The notes below the pieces were generated by a model. It was not told the origin of the DNA and did no database searches. It was given only the letters and a program-made list of their open reading frames with translations. 15,448 nt of DNA, from the NCBI GenBank assembly GCA_035267185.1, contig DATFLY010000064.1, positions 1 through 15,448 on the forward strand, in the 5' to 3' direction. A program made the translations under genes and the position numbers. This document shows positions 6,709 through 13,308 of the stretch, piece after piece; the stretch's first letter is position 1; every line of letters begins with the position of its first letter. This stretch comes from JAUIBE01 sp035267185 (GTDB lineage Bacteria; Pseudomonadota; Gammaproteobacteria; Xanthomonadales; SZUA-36).

Positions 6709-6714
6709 CTCCTT
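6709..6714 (-). promoter_or_regulatory. Shine-Dalgarno of the cytochrome c' gene
   Basis: AAGGAG lies seven bases before the ATG at 6701 on the minus strand and fixes the start ahead of the signal peptide. Confidence 0.8.
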
Positions 6715-6743
6715 GCCGGTCAAAATCCTCCACACCGTCCAAG

Positions 6744-6771
6744 TTTATACTGGATTCGATTTTACAATCGA
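6744..6771 (-). promoter_or_regulatory. Candidate promoter and operator of the cytochrome c' operon
   Basis: On the minus strand TATAAA (6744-6749) is a good -10 candidate about 43 bases before the ATG. Six bases upstream lies the inverted repeat TCGATT-N4-AATCGA (6756-6771), in the place of a -35 box. The 4-base spacer and GATT/AATC arms recall the half-site geometry of CRP/FNR-family sites (TTGAT-N4-ATCAA), but the match is partial and shifted. Control by such a factor, or by a repressor, is inference. Confidence 0.4.
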
Positions 6772-6948
6772 CCCTGCTTGCTAACTACCGGCCATTCAAT
6801 ACACGGAGTTTTGCGGATTAAGCTGCCAGCAAAAAATCTTTTTCAACCATGTAAGCAGACTTTGATCCCGCAAGTGGTGCGGTGAAGCGATCTCCAATTG
6901 CACTAAGTCGAAGTCACAGCCGATGGGTAATGACGCTTGTGTTCGCTG

Positions 6949-6961
6949 ATTGAAGTTCAAT
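6949..6961. promoter_or_regulatory. Perfect palindrome ATTGAA-G-TTCAAT upstream of the exported beta-barrel gene
   Basis: Thirteen bases with six-base perfect arms around one G, 29 bases before the ATG at 6991. The position suits an operator in the leader. The neighbouring AraC-family protein is a possible regulator, although that family usually prefers direct repeats. Confidence 0.35.
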
Positions 6962-6990
6962 TCTCTATCAACACCCAAAGGAGGATTGAT

Positions 6991-7563
6991 ATGAAGAGAT
7001 TAATAACAGCCCTGTTGCTGTCTTGCCTGGTGGCATCCACACAAGCAGAAACACGTGATACACCCATTCAATCGTTTGAGCCCTTTATTGGTGAGTGGCG
7101 CGTGCAGCCCAATGACCCGATGATGGAAAAGATACCTGAGGAAATGCAGGGGCTTGCCAGCTTTACCTTTGGTTGGGGGCCTGCTGAGCGGTCGATAAAG
7201 ATGTGGGAAATGCATCCTCCGGAAGAGGCTACTGCAGCTGTGATGGAAGGCATGGGTGCGTGGAATCCGGTGACTAATTCGATTGTCTTTCTGGGCTTTA
7301 ACAAGGACAGTGATTACCTGTTTAGTGGCGAATTCAGATTTGAAGGGGAACAATCCCTGGTTCGGGAATACCAGGTTTACTATCCCGGTGACGATGAATG
7401 GTCCAGCCAGGTTGGCGTCAAGTCGATGCGTTTTCGCGACATACTCACCCTGACGGGAAAAAATAAAATGCAACAACAGGTAGAGTATTACAGTGTGTCC
7501 GCCAGGCAATGGCTTTCTTTCATTCCGGTGGAACGCATTGGATTGATTAGAGTGGGGAAATAG
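6991..7563 (+). CDS. Exported protein with calycin/DUF1579-like beta-barrel features, function unknown
   Basis: A 190-residue protein. Seen: the signal peptide MKRLITALLLSCLVASTQA is cleaved near residue 19. An FIGEWRV segment near the mature start resembles the first strand of lipocalin/calycin-like barrels. Alternating-hydrophobic strands follow (IVFLGF, FSGEFRFEG, VREYQVYY, SMRFRDILTLTG, QQQVEYYSV). The overall form is that of small secreted DUF1579-like proteins; this is a fold-level impression and no ligand is implied. A GTG at 6937 extends the frame upstream, but AAAGGAGG six bases before the ATG at 6991 and the signal peptide fix the start. The AraC-type gene begins ten bases after its stop, so the two are almost certainly cotranscribed and probably functionally linked. 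Confidence 0.7.
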   Translation: MKRLITALLLSCLVASTQAETRDTPIQSFEPFIGEWRVQPNDPMMEKIPEEMQGLASFTFGWGPAERSIKMWEMHPPEEATAAVMEGMGAWNPVTNSIVFLGFNKDSDYLFSGEFRFEGEQSLVREYQVYYPGDDEWSSQVGVKSMRFRDILTLTGKNKMQQQVEYYSVSARQWLSFIPVERIGLIRVGK

Positions 7564-7573
7564 TTCTGGTGTC

Positions 7574-8707
7574 GTGATATTTCAGGCTGATTTTGCGTCA
7601 ATATTGTTGCTGCTTGGCACCTTGCAGGCGATCCTGATCATTGCTTTTTTAACACAGAGAATTCGCCACGAACCACGGGTCTATCTGCCTTTGGGATTGC
7701 TGGTCGCAGCATCAGGATATCTGCTGTTCAGTTTCCTGGTGGTTAACAGCAATCTTTATCAACGTCTTCCGCATTTCATTTATACATCGGGCCCGGTGCT
7801 TTTTCTGCTCGGGCCATTTTTCTACCTGTTCGTCAGGGGTGTTGTGGGAAGTCCGTTTGGACTGTATCAGTGGTGGCATCTGGCCCCTTTTCTGGCCGCG
7901 CTTGCCTATCAGCTTCCGGTTGCATTCCAAAGCGCGGAGCAGAAAATTCTGGTCATGGATTACGCCCTTGCCGTCGGGGGATCAGGGGTTCCGGTTCGGG
8001 TCATCGTTTATGTGTTCGTGTATTCGATTATCAACATGTTTTACTGCATTGCAGCCATAAAGGCACTCGGTGATTCGACAAACCTGGCAGGCGCTGAACA
8101 AGCCAGGTTGCTGAATATGTCGAGAGTTTATTTGGGGTTCTGGGTGCTGTCTCTGGTGACAGCGGGCCTTCTTTATACCTGGGGTCATATGTCGTTTCAG
8201 TTTGATCTTGTCAACGCGTTGATGCTCAGTGGTTTGATTCACGGGCTCACCTATTATTGGGTTATTCACCTTCGGACCGGCCCGAAGCCGGGTTCGGCAA
8301 AGTATGCAAACTCAACCCTTGAGGCGGCTCAGCTCGATTCCCTGGTGAGCCGATTACAGGATCGGATGGAAGGAGAAAAGGCCTTTCTGGCAAACGATTT
8401 GAGTCTTAAAGATCTTGCTGGCGAACTCAATGTCAGTACGCATCATCTGTCACAGGCCCTGAATCAGCGGTTACATGTCGGCTTTTTCGAGTACCTGAAC
8501 AGTTTGCGAGTCAGGGAGTTTCTGGCCTTGTTGCAAAGGCCTGAATGCCGCGAGCGAACCATTACAGAATTGGCATTCGAAGCAGGTTTCAACAACAAGA
8601 ACACTTTTCATCGTGTTTTCAAAGATCACACCGGAACCACGCCAACACGTTACCGCTCTGAAATCGAGAATTCAGGGGTTGACGCCAAAAATACCAGCAT
8701 CATTTGA
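7574..8707 (+). CDS. AraC-family transcription regulator with polytopic membrane N-terminus
   Basis: A 377-residue membrane-bound one-component regulator. Seen: six or seven hydrophobic helices in the first 235 or so residues (beginning FASILLLLGTLQAILIIAFL; others include LPLGLLVAASGYLLFSFLVV and VLFLLGPFFYLFV). A linker follows, then a C-terminal AraC DNA-binding domain with two helix-turn-helix motifs. The first is LSLKDLAGELNVSTHHLSQALNQ; the second is ITELAFEAGFNNKNTFHRVFK followed by TGTTPTRYR. The GGF-N-x-x-TF-x-R-x-FK-x-x-x-G-x-TP-x-x-YR signature is essentially intact. Known: this architecture is widespread and presumably couples a membrane or periplasmic signal to transcription. It starts at a GTG ten bases after the upstream exported protein, which may be its signal partner or its target. 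The promoter is shared. Confidence 0.9.
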   Translation: MIFQADFASILLLLGTLQAILIIAFLTQRIRHEPRVYLPLGLLVAASGYLLFSFLVVNSNLYQRLPHFIYTSGPVLFLLGPFFYLFVRGVVGSPFGLYQWWHLAPFLAALAYQLPVAFQSAEQKILVMDYALAVGGSGVPVRVIVYVFVYSIINMFYCIAAIKALGDSTNLAGAEQARLLNMSRVYLGFWVLSLVTAGLLYTWGHMSFQFDLVNALMLSGLIHGLTYYWVIHLRTGPKPGSAKYANSTLEAAQLDSLVSRLQDRMEGEKAFLANDLSLKDLAGELNVSTHHLSQALNQRLHVGFFEYLNSLRVREFLALLQRPECRERTITELAFEAGFNNKNTFHRVFKDHTGTTPTRYRSEIENSGVDAKNTSII

Positions 8708-8735
8708 GGCGTCAGAATTCCGAATAGCAATGTCG

Positions 8736-9671
8736 TTAAGGGCAACCCGGCGTTGTGCCGCAGATATTACCGGCCCCTTGAATGCCGCCGCTTGTCTGAG
8801 GGTTGGCATTACCGCTGTTATTGTTCTGTAATACGTTTCCAGAAAATACCCATTCAGATGACATAGACATACCGAAAGAAGCATTTCCATTGGCTGTGTT
8901 GTCCCTTGCAAGACCACCACCATCCTGAGCGCTTGCCAGGCTGAAACCGCGCTGATTATTTGAGGCAATATTGGATGCCACTATTGATTCACCATTAACC
9001 CTGAATCCGTTCCCGGTGTTGCCATTTGAGGTGTTGTTACGCACCAGCGAATAAGCGCCGACCCAGATGCCGTCGTCCCCGGCACCCCGTACGGTATTTT
9101 TGATGATGAGTGAATCAAAGCCGGCAGAGATACCCCGTCCCCCGGTATCATTCACAGTGCAATCTTCGATCCGGGAACGGATTCCTACGGTGATGCCTGA
9201 GCCCGCAATATCGCTGACAATCAGGTTTTCGATGTGGAAATTTTCGCCGTTGATACCTGATATCCCTGCTGTCGGGAATCCAAAGATTATTCCGTCGAAT
9301 ATTCGGACCTGTTCTCCCTGCACGAATATGGCAACAGAATTTCCCCCGCCACAGGGGTTGCCGGTTAGCGCATTCGAGCAGCGAATCGCAAAACCGTTCA
9401 GATCCAGGCTGACATCGTCATTATTGATGTTGATCAGGTTGACTTGTGGTGGCCCTGCCACATTATTGAGTCCGAGGTTGCCGGTCAGGCGGTAACTCCC
9501 GGGAATGGTGATGGTGACAGGCAAGCCTGGATCATCGCCATTGAAACACCCGGGACCAATGGCGCAAGCCTGGTTGATTTCCAGAACACCATCCGTGGCC
9601 CTGGCATCGTCGAGAAGCCATAAACATGCCAGTTGGAAAACCAGCAGGAAACTACCGATCCGAGAATACAT
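8736..9671 (-). CDS. Exported right-handed parallel beta-helix repeat protein
   Basis: A 311-residue secreted protein. Seen: a signal peptide (hydrophobic core SFLLVFQLACLWLL) ends DARA-TDG near residue 25. A pectate-lyase-like array of roughly 20-24-residue coils follows: VSLDLNGFAIRC, VRIFDGIIFGF, FHIENLIVSDI, SRIEDCTVNDTGGRGI, SLIIKNTVRGAGDDGI, SLVRNNTSNGNTGNGF and SIVASNIASNNQRGF. This is the NosD/PbH1-type pattern with turning Asn residues. No catalytic signature of a polysaccharide lyase or hydrolase is obvious, so an adhesive or carbohydrate-binding role is as likely as enzymatic activity. Two Cys pairs (CAIGPGC, and ICGTTPGC at the very end) may be disulfides capping the helix. It is convergent with the AraC gene, with only 28 bases between stops, and divergent from the glycosyltransferase. 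Confidence 0.82.
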   Translation of the reverse strand: MYSRIGSFLLVFQLACLWLLDDARATDGVLEINQACAIGPGCFNGDDPGLPVTITIPGSYRLTGNLGLNNVAGPPQVNLININNDDVSLDLNGFAIRCSNALTGNPCGGGNSVAIFVQGEQVRIFDGIIFGFPTAGISGINGENFHIENLIVSDIAGSGITVGIRSRIEDCTVNDTGGRGISAGFDSLIIKNTVRGAGDDGIWVGAYSLVRNNTSNGNTGNGFRVNGESIVASNIASNNQRGFSLASAQDGGGLARDNTANGNASFGMSMSSEWVFSGNVLQNNNSGNANPQTSGGIQGAGNICGTTPGCP

Positions 9672-9730
9672 ACGATGCCACCCGCTCTTGGACGACCTCA
9701 GTATAACATCGTACCATCGCAGGTAGCGGC

Positions 9731-9759
9731 GCCGGCACTGGCAAAAAAGTGATGCCGGC
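9731..9759. repeat. GCCGGCA/TGCCGGC inverted repeat in the divergent intergenic region
   Basis: Perfect seven-base arms (9731-9737 and 9753-9759) with a 15-base A-rich loop. It lies in the 139-base gap between the beta-helix gene and the glycosyltransferase. It could be a leader hairpin of the plus-strand transcript, a terminator-like element or an operator. The same gap has a TATACT -10 candidate on the minus strand (9700-9705) and the palindrome TGACGTCA (9786-9793). Confidence 0.45.
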
Positions 9760-9810
9760 GTGAAGTTTCTTCGCTGTCGTTTTTATGACGTCAACCCGGG
9801 TCGAAAGTGT

Positions 9811-10641
9811 ATGAGCAATTCGGAAACCAGGATTCCCAGGGTCATCTGGATGTTGTGGTTCCAGGGTCTCTCTGAGGCTCCTTTTCCGATTCAAAAATGC
9901 GTGGAATCCTGGCGGCGGGAAAACCCGGGCTGGGAGGTGATTCTGCTGGATGAAAAAAACCTTGGAGACTACCTCACCCCGGATTTGCCAGAAGAAAAGT
10001 ATCTGCAACTGGACTTGACAAAACGTTCCAACCTGGTTCGGTTACAGCTCCTGCAGGAATATGGAGGCGTATGCACTGATGCCACGACCTATTGCATCAG
10101 ACCACTGGATGGATGGCTGGCCGAATGCACCACTTCAGGTTTCTTTGCTTTTTTCGATCCCGGTCGGAATAGGGTGATGGCCAATTGGTTCCTTGCTGCT
10201 GATAAGGGAAACCCCGTCGTGACCAAAATGAGATCTGAGTACACCTCGTTTTTTCAGGAAAACAACTTTAATAACGATGGCAGATTCAGGCAGAAAATAC
10301 GGAAACTCCTGCAGCGGACATTGAGCAGGAATGTAAAAACGGCACGACTCTGGTTGTCATGGCCAGTAACAAAAGTGTTGAGGGTGTATCCGTATTTTAT
10401 TTTCCATTTCCTGTTCGAACGCCTGGTTTCCACAGATAGCCAGTGCCGCGAAATTTGGGCCATTACACGAAAAATAGATGCCAAGCCACTGTTTAGATGC
10501 AGATATCCGGAAAATATTTCAGGTTTTCCAGATGACATGAAACAGGAACTTGATGAGCGCCGAGCGCCGCTACACAAGCTCAACCGAAAGTCCGACTTCA
10601 GCCAGTATGGTCCATCTTCTGCGCTTTACTACCTGCTTTAA
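9811..10641 (+). CDS. Capsular-polysaccharide-type glycosyltransferase (GT32-like fold)
   Basis: A 276-residue cytoplasmic sugar transferase, probably for capsule, O-antigen or glycolipid decoration. Seen: IPRVIWMLWFQG (8-19) is the opening strand typical of this family. Then come CVESWRRENPGWEVILLDEKN (30-50), LTKRSNLVRLQLLQEYGGV (69-87) and the substrate/metal region CTDATTYC (88-95), which stands where the family's DxD or TDA motif sits. There is no signal peptide and no membrane helix. A GTG at 9760 extends the frame 17 codons; I prefer the ATG at 9811 because homology begins immediately after it. The ribosome site is weak. No other polysaccharide gene is nearby, so it is an orphan, and its neighbours do not suggest an acceptor. 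Confidence 0.82.
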   Translation: MSNSETRIPRVIWMLWFQGLSEAPFPIQKCVESWRRENPGWEVILLDEKNLGDYLTPDLPEEKYLQLDLTKRSNLVRLQLLQEYGGVCTDATTYCIRPLDGWLAECTTSGFFAFFDPGRNRVMANWFLAADKGNPVVTKMRSEYTSFFQENNFNNDGRFRQKIRKLLQRTLSRNVKTARLWLSWPVTKVLRVYPYFIFHFLFERLVSTDSQCREIWAITRKIDAKPLFRCRYPENISGFPDDMKQELDERRAPLHKLNRKSDFSQYGPSSALYYLL

Positions 10642-10741
10642 GGGAAGTAAAGGTCAGAAAACCCTGGTTATCGCAGTCATGTGATGGCATCAGTATTTAG
10701 ATTGATTTTTCTCCAATCACCATTTATTGACGCTGGTTTTG

Positions 10742-10759
10742 ACCCCATATCGTTGGGGT
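10742..10759. repeat. ACCCCA/TGGGGT inverted repeat upstream of the oxidase operon
   Basis: Six-base perfect arms around TATCGT, about 70 bases before the cydA start, within the 188-base gap 10642-10829. It could be an operator between promoter elements or a leader hairpin. TTGACC (10739-10744) overlaps it as a possible -35, but the -10 at the right distance (10762-10767) is poor. Confidence 0.4.
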
Positions 10760-10780
10760 GAATCTGAGGGTTAGAACATG

Positions 10781-10800
10781 GTCGGTCGTGAACGACTGAC
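10781..10800 (+). repeat. Leader hairpin GTCGGTC/GACTGAC before cydA
   Basis: Seven pairs including one G-U, with a six-base loop, ending ten bases before the AGGAG ribosome site (10811-10815) of the oxidase operon. The position would suit mRNA protection or translational tuning. No known riboswitch class is recognised. Confidence 0.4.
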
Positions 10801-10829
10801 ACCGGCTAATAGGAGCGAAACCAAGCCCA

Positions 10830-12221
10830 ATGGAAATGCCAGAAACACTCCTGCTGTCGCGGATTCAATTTGCCGCCAATATCAGCTTTCACATCTTGTT
10901 TCCCATGATCACCATTGCCCTTGCCTGGGTGTTGTTGTTCTTCAAACTGCGCTTCAGCGCAACGGGGGACGAGAAATGGATGAATGCCTATCGCCTGTGG
11001 GTAAAAGTCTTTGCCCTGACGTTCGCATTGGGCGTGGTCAGCGGTGTGACCATGAGCTTCCAGTTCGGCACCAACTGGCCTGGATACATGGAAACAGTGG
11101 GCAATATTGCCGGTCCGTTGCTTGCCTATGAAGTGCTCACTGCTTTCTTCCTGGAGGCAGCTTTTCTGGGCATCATGCTGTTTGGTTTCAAACGGGTGGG
11201 CAACCGTATGCATACCCTTGCCACCCTGTTGGTTGCGGTCGGAACCAGCCTGTCGGCGTTCTGGATTCTGGCCCTGGTTTCGTGGATGCACACGCCTGCG
11301 GGATTTGAGATGCGCGACGGCGTCGCCCACGCAACCAATTGGTTTGAAATTGTTTTTAACCCGTCATTCACAGTTCGACTGGCCCACACCATGCTGGCTT
11401 CGTTCCTCACGGTGGCATTCCTTCTGGCCGGGATTTCTGCATATCGACTGCTTCGAAAAGACGATACACCGGCGGTTCGAACCACCTTGAGAGTCGGGGT
11501 GTGGCTTGCAGCAATCCTGGTGCCGATACAAATTTTCATTGGTGATCTTCATGGGCTGAACACCCAGGAGCATCAGCCAGCCAAGATCGCAGCCATGGAA
11601 GGGTTGTGGGAAACGCGTGAGCGCGCACCGCTGGTCCTGTTTGGCATGCCCGACGAGGAAACCCAGCAGAACCGCTATGCCGTGGAAATTCCGGGCCTGG
11701 CATCTCTGATTCTGAAACACGATATTGATGGTGAAGTCCTGGGGCTCAATGAGTTTCCGGACGCTCATCCTCCGGTCGCCGCGGTTTTCTGGTCATTCCG
11801 TGTCATGGTTGGCATAGGTGTGCTGATGTTGCTGATGTCCTGGTGGGCAACCTGGGCAATGCGCAAGGGCAGGCTGCCATCTGCAATGGTTCAGCGGGGC
11901 CTGGCATGGATGACTTTCTCCGGATGGATTGCCGTGCTGGCGGGTTGGTACACCACGGAAATCGGTCGTCAGCCTTACCTGGTATACGGGGTGCTCAAGA
12001 CTGCGGATGCCGTGACGGATATTTCGGCGGCTAATGTTGGGCTGACACTAACCATGTACCTTGGAATTTATTCCGTTTTACTTTTTGCCTATATTTCAGT
12101 GGTTTTTTACCTGGCAAGGCAGGCTGGAAAGCCCGAGGTCAAGGCCTCGCAGCCGGTTGCGCATGGCCCAAACGTGATTGAACCAGCGCGTCTGTCTGCA
12201 TCGGAGAGTGGCAATGCCTGA
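10830..12221 (+). CDS. cydA: Cytochrome bd-type quinol oxidase subunit I, short-Q-loop (CIO) type
   Basis: A 463-residue inner-membrane subunit carrying the quinol site and haems b558, b595 and d; it reduces O2 to water using quinol. Seen: H21 (the E. coli H19 haem ligand), H186 and M326 in FRVMV (the b558 ligands), E101 and E109 (E. coli E99 and E107), and K252 and E257 in the Q-loop segment GDLHGLNTQEHQPAKIAAME. GWYTTEIGRQPY is the conserved C-terminal motif. The protein is about 60 residues shorter than E. coli CydA because the C-terminal half of the Q-loop is missing, and the GLNTxEHQPAK wording is that of cyanide-insensitive oxidases (CioA). The ribosome site AGGAG is 14 bases from this ATG; an in-frame ATG at 10836 is an alternative start. 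It overlaps cydB by eight bases. Confidence 0.96.
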   Translation: MEMPETLLLSRIQFAANISFHILFPMITIALAWVLLFFKLRFSATGDEKWMNAYRLWVKVFALTFALGVVSGVTMSFQFGTNWPGYMETVGNIAGPLLAYEVLTAFFLEAAFLGIMLFGFKRVGNRMHTLATLLVAVGTSLSAFWILALVSWMHTPAGFEMRDGVAHATNWFEIVFNPSFTVRLAHTMLASFLTVAFLLAGISAYRLLRKDDTPAVRTTLRVGVWLAAILVPIQIFIGDLHGLNTQEHQPAKIAAMEGLWETRERAPLVLFGMPDEETQQNRYAVEIPGLASLILKHDIDGEVLGLNEFPDAHPPVAAVFWSFRVMVGIGVLMLLMSWWATWAMRKGRLPSAMVQRGLAWMTFSGWIAVLAGWYTTEIGRQPYLVYGVLKTADAVTDISAANVGLTLTMYLGIYSVLLFAYISVVFYLARQAGKPEVKASQPVAHGPNVIEPARLSASESGNA

Positions 12222-13248
12222 AATCATGCCGGATCTGTTAACACCTGAAGGATGGTTGCCACTGGTTTTCATGGCCATCATGGGGCTCTCGATCCTGGCC
12301 TACGTGTTGCTGGACGGTTTCGATCTGGGTGTTGGCATGTTGGTGGCATTTGCGACTAAAGAAGAAAGGGACAGGATGATCGCCTCGATCGGGCCATTCT
12401 GGGATGCCAATGAAACCTGGCTTGTGCTGGGGGTGGGTATCCTGCTGGTGGCTTTTCCAATCGCTCACGGCATGGTGCTGGGCGAATTGTACCTGCCGGT
12501 TGCGGCCATGTTGCTGGGGCTGATTCTTCGCGGCGTGGCTTTCGATTTTCGGGTCAAGGCTGGTCACAAGTACCGCAGGCTCTGGGACCGTTGTTTTGTT
12601 GCAGGCTCACTGCTGGCAGCGCTCGCCCAGGGCTACATGCTGGGACGGTTGGTCACTGGCTTCTCGGAGGATGTCTGGCAGTTCGCCTTCGCCTGCCTGA
12701 TTGCCGTGGCCCTGGCCTCGGGCTACGTGTTGCTTGGCGCCGGCTGGCTGATTATCAAAACCACTGAACAATTGCAGTTGAAAGCCATTGCCTGGGGGCG
12801 TCGTGCCATGGCTTTGCTGGCGCTGGGTATCGCCGCGGTCTCCATTGCTACCCCTTTGGTCAGCCAGCAGGTTTATGAGAAGTGGTTCAGGCTTGAGCAA
12901 CTGCTGGCGCTCTGGCCGGTGCCCGCGATGACAGCCCTGATGTTTTTCCTGCTGTTTCGTTCCTTGCGACGACTGCCTTTGCGTCTCCAATCAGACAACC
13001 ACTATGGAGACTGGGTGCCATTTGGCTGCACCGTTGTCATTTTCATGCTCGCATTCCATGGGCTCGCCTATAGCCTGTATCCCTGGCTGGTGCTCGATAA
13101 ACTGACGATTTGGCAGGCTGCTGCTGCCCCCGAATCCCTGATGGTTATCCTGGTGGGTACCGCGGTAGTATTGCCCGTGATCGTTGGCTATTCGATATTC
13201 GCTTACCGGGTGTTTCGGGGTAAAGCCACCAGGCTGGAATATGTCTGA
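12214..13248 (+). CDS. cydB: Cytochrome bd-type quinol oxidase subunit II
   Basis: A 344-residue integral membrane partner of CydA that stabilises the haem cluster. Seen: several strongly hydrophobic helices; the family motifs AYVLLDGFDLGVGML near the start and GPFWDANETWLVLG, followed by FPIAHG; and LGLILRGVAFDFR. The length matches CioB-type subunits (about 335-345) better than E. coli CydB (379). The start is the ATG at 12214, with GGAGAG six bases upstream, overlapping the last codons of cydA; a TTG at 12178 only extends the frame. No small cydX-like frame follows, and the cydDC assembly transporter genes are absent from the window. The SDR gene begins 60 bases later and has its own ribosome site. 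Confidence 0.95.
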   Translation: MPEIMPDLLTPEGWLPLVFMAIMGLSILAYVLLDGFDLGVGMLVAFATKEERDRMIASIGPFWDANETWLVLGVGILLVAFPIAHGMVLGELYLPVAAMLLGLILRGVAFDFRVKAGHKYRRLWDRCFVAGSLLAALAQGYMLGRLVTGFSEDVWQFAFACLIAVALASGYVLLGAGWLIIKTTEQLQLKAIAWGRRAMALLALGIAAVSIATPLVSQQVYEKWFRLEQLLALWPVPAMTALMFFLLFRSLRRLPLRLQSDNHYGDWVPFGCTVVIFMLAFHGLAYSLYPWLVLDKLTIWQAAAAPESLMVILVGTAVVLPVIVGYSIFAYRVFRGKATRLEYV

Positions 13249-13308
13249 TCAAATCACTTTTGACAACCATCAAACCATTTTGAAATTGGGATACAAAGGA
13301 AAAATAAT

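Larger units (their letters stand above)
6702..6990. other. Divergent intergenic region between cytochrome c' and the beta-barrel/AraC operon
   Basis: A 289-base gene-free stretch. Its left third holds the cytochrome c' promoter elements. The right end holds the perfect palindrome ATTGAAGTTCAAT (6949-6961) and the AAAGGAGG ribosome site (6978-6985) of the next gene. Between about 6775 and 6945 I see no convincing promoter, hairpin or reading frame. Confidence 0.6.

Noticed and set aside
8736..9671. Regular spacing in this region as a possible DNA repeat or CRISPR-like array
   Set aside because: The periodicity is at protein level (beta-helix coils with Asn/Gly turns); the DNA units are divergent and no identical repeats are seen.
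10700..10718. GATTG-N9-CAATC as an FNR/ANR box for the oxidase operon
   Set aside because: The spacer and arms do not fit TTGAT-N4-ATCAA; only one half-site (TTGAT) is present.
10778..11330. Overlapping frames on both strands across the start of cydA
   Set aside because: They are out-of-frame readings of a strongly conserved oxidase gene, with no recognisable product.
13249..13308. A cydX-like small gene or a terminator after cydB
   Set aside because: The 60-base gap holds no start-to-stop frame of suitable length with a membrane helix, and no stable stem with a T-tract.
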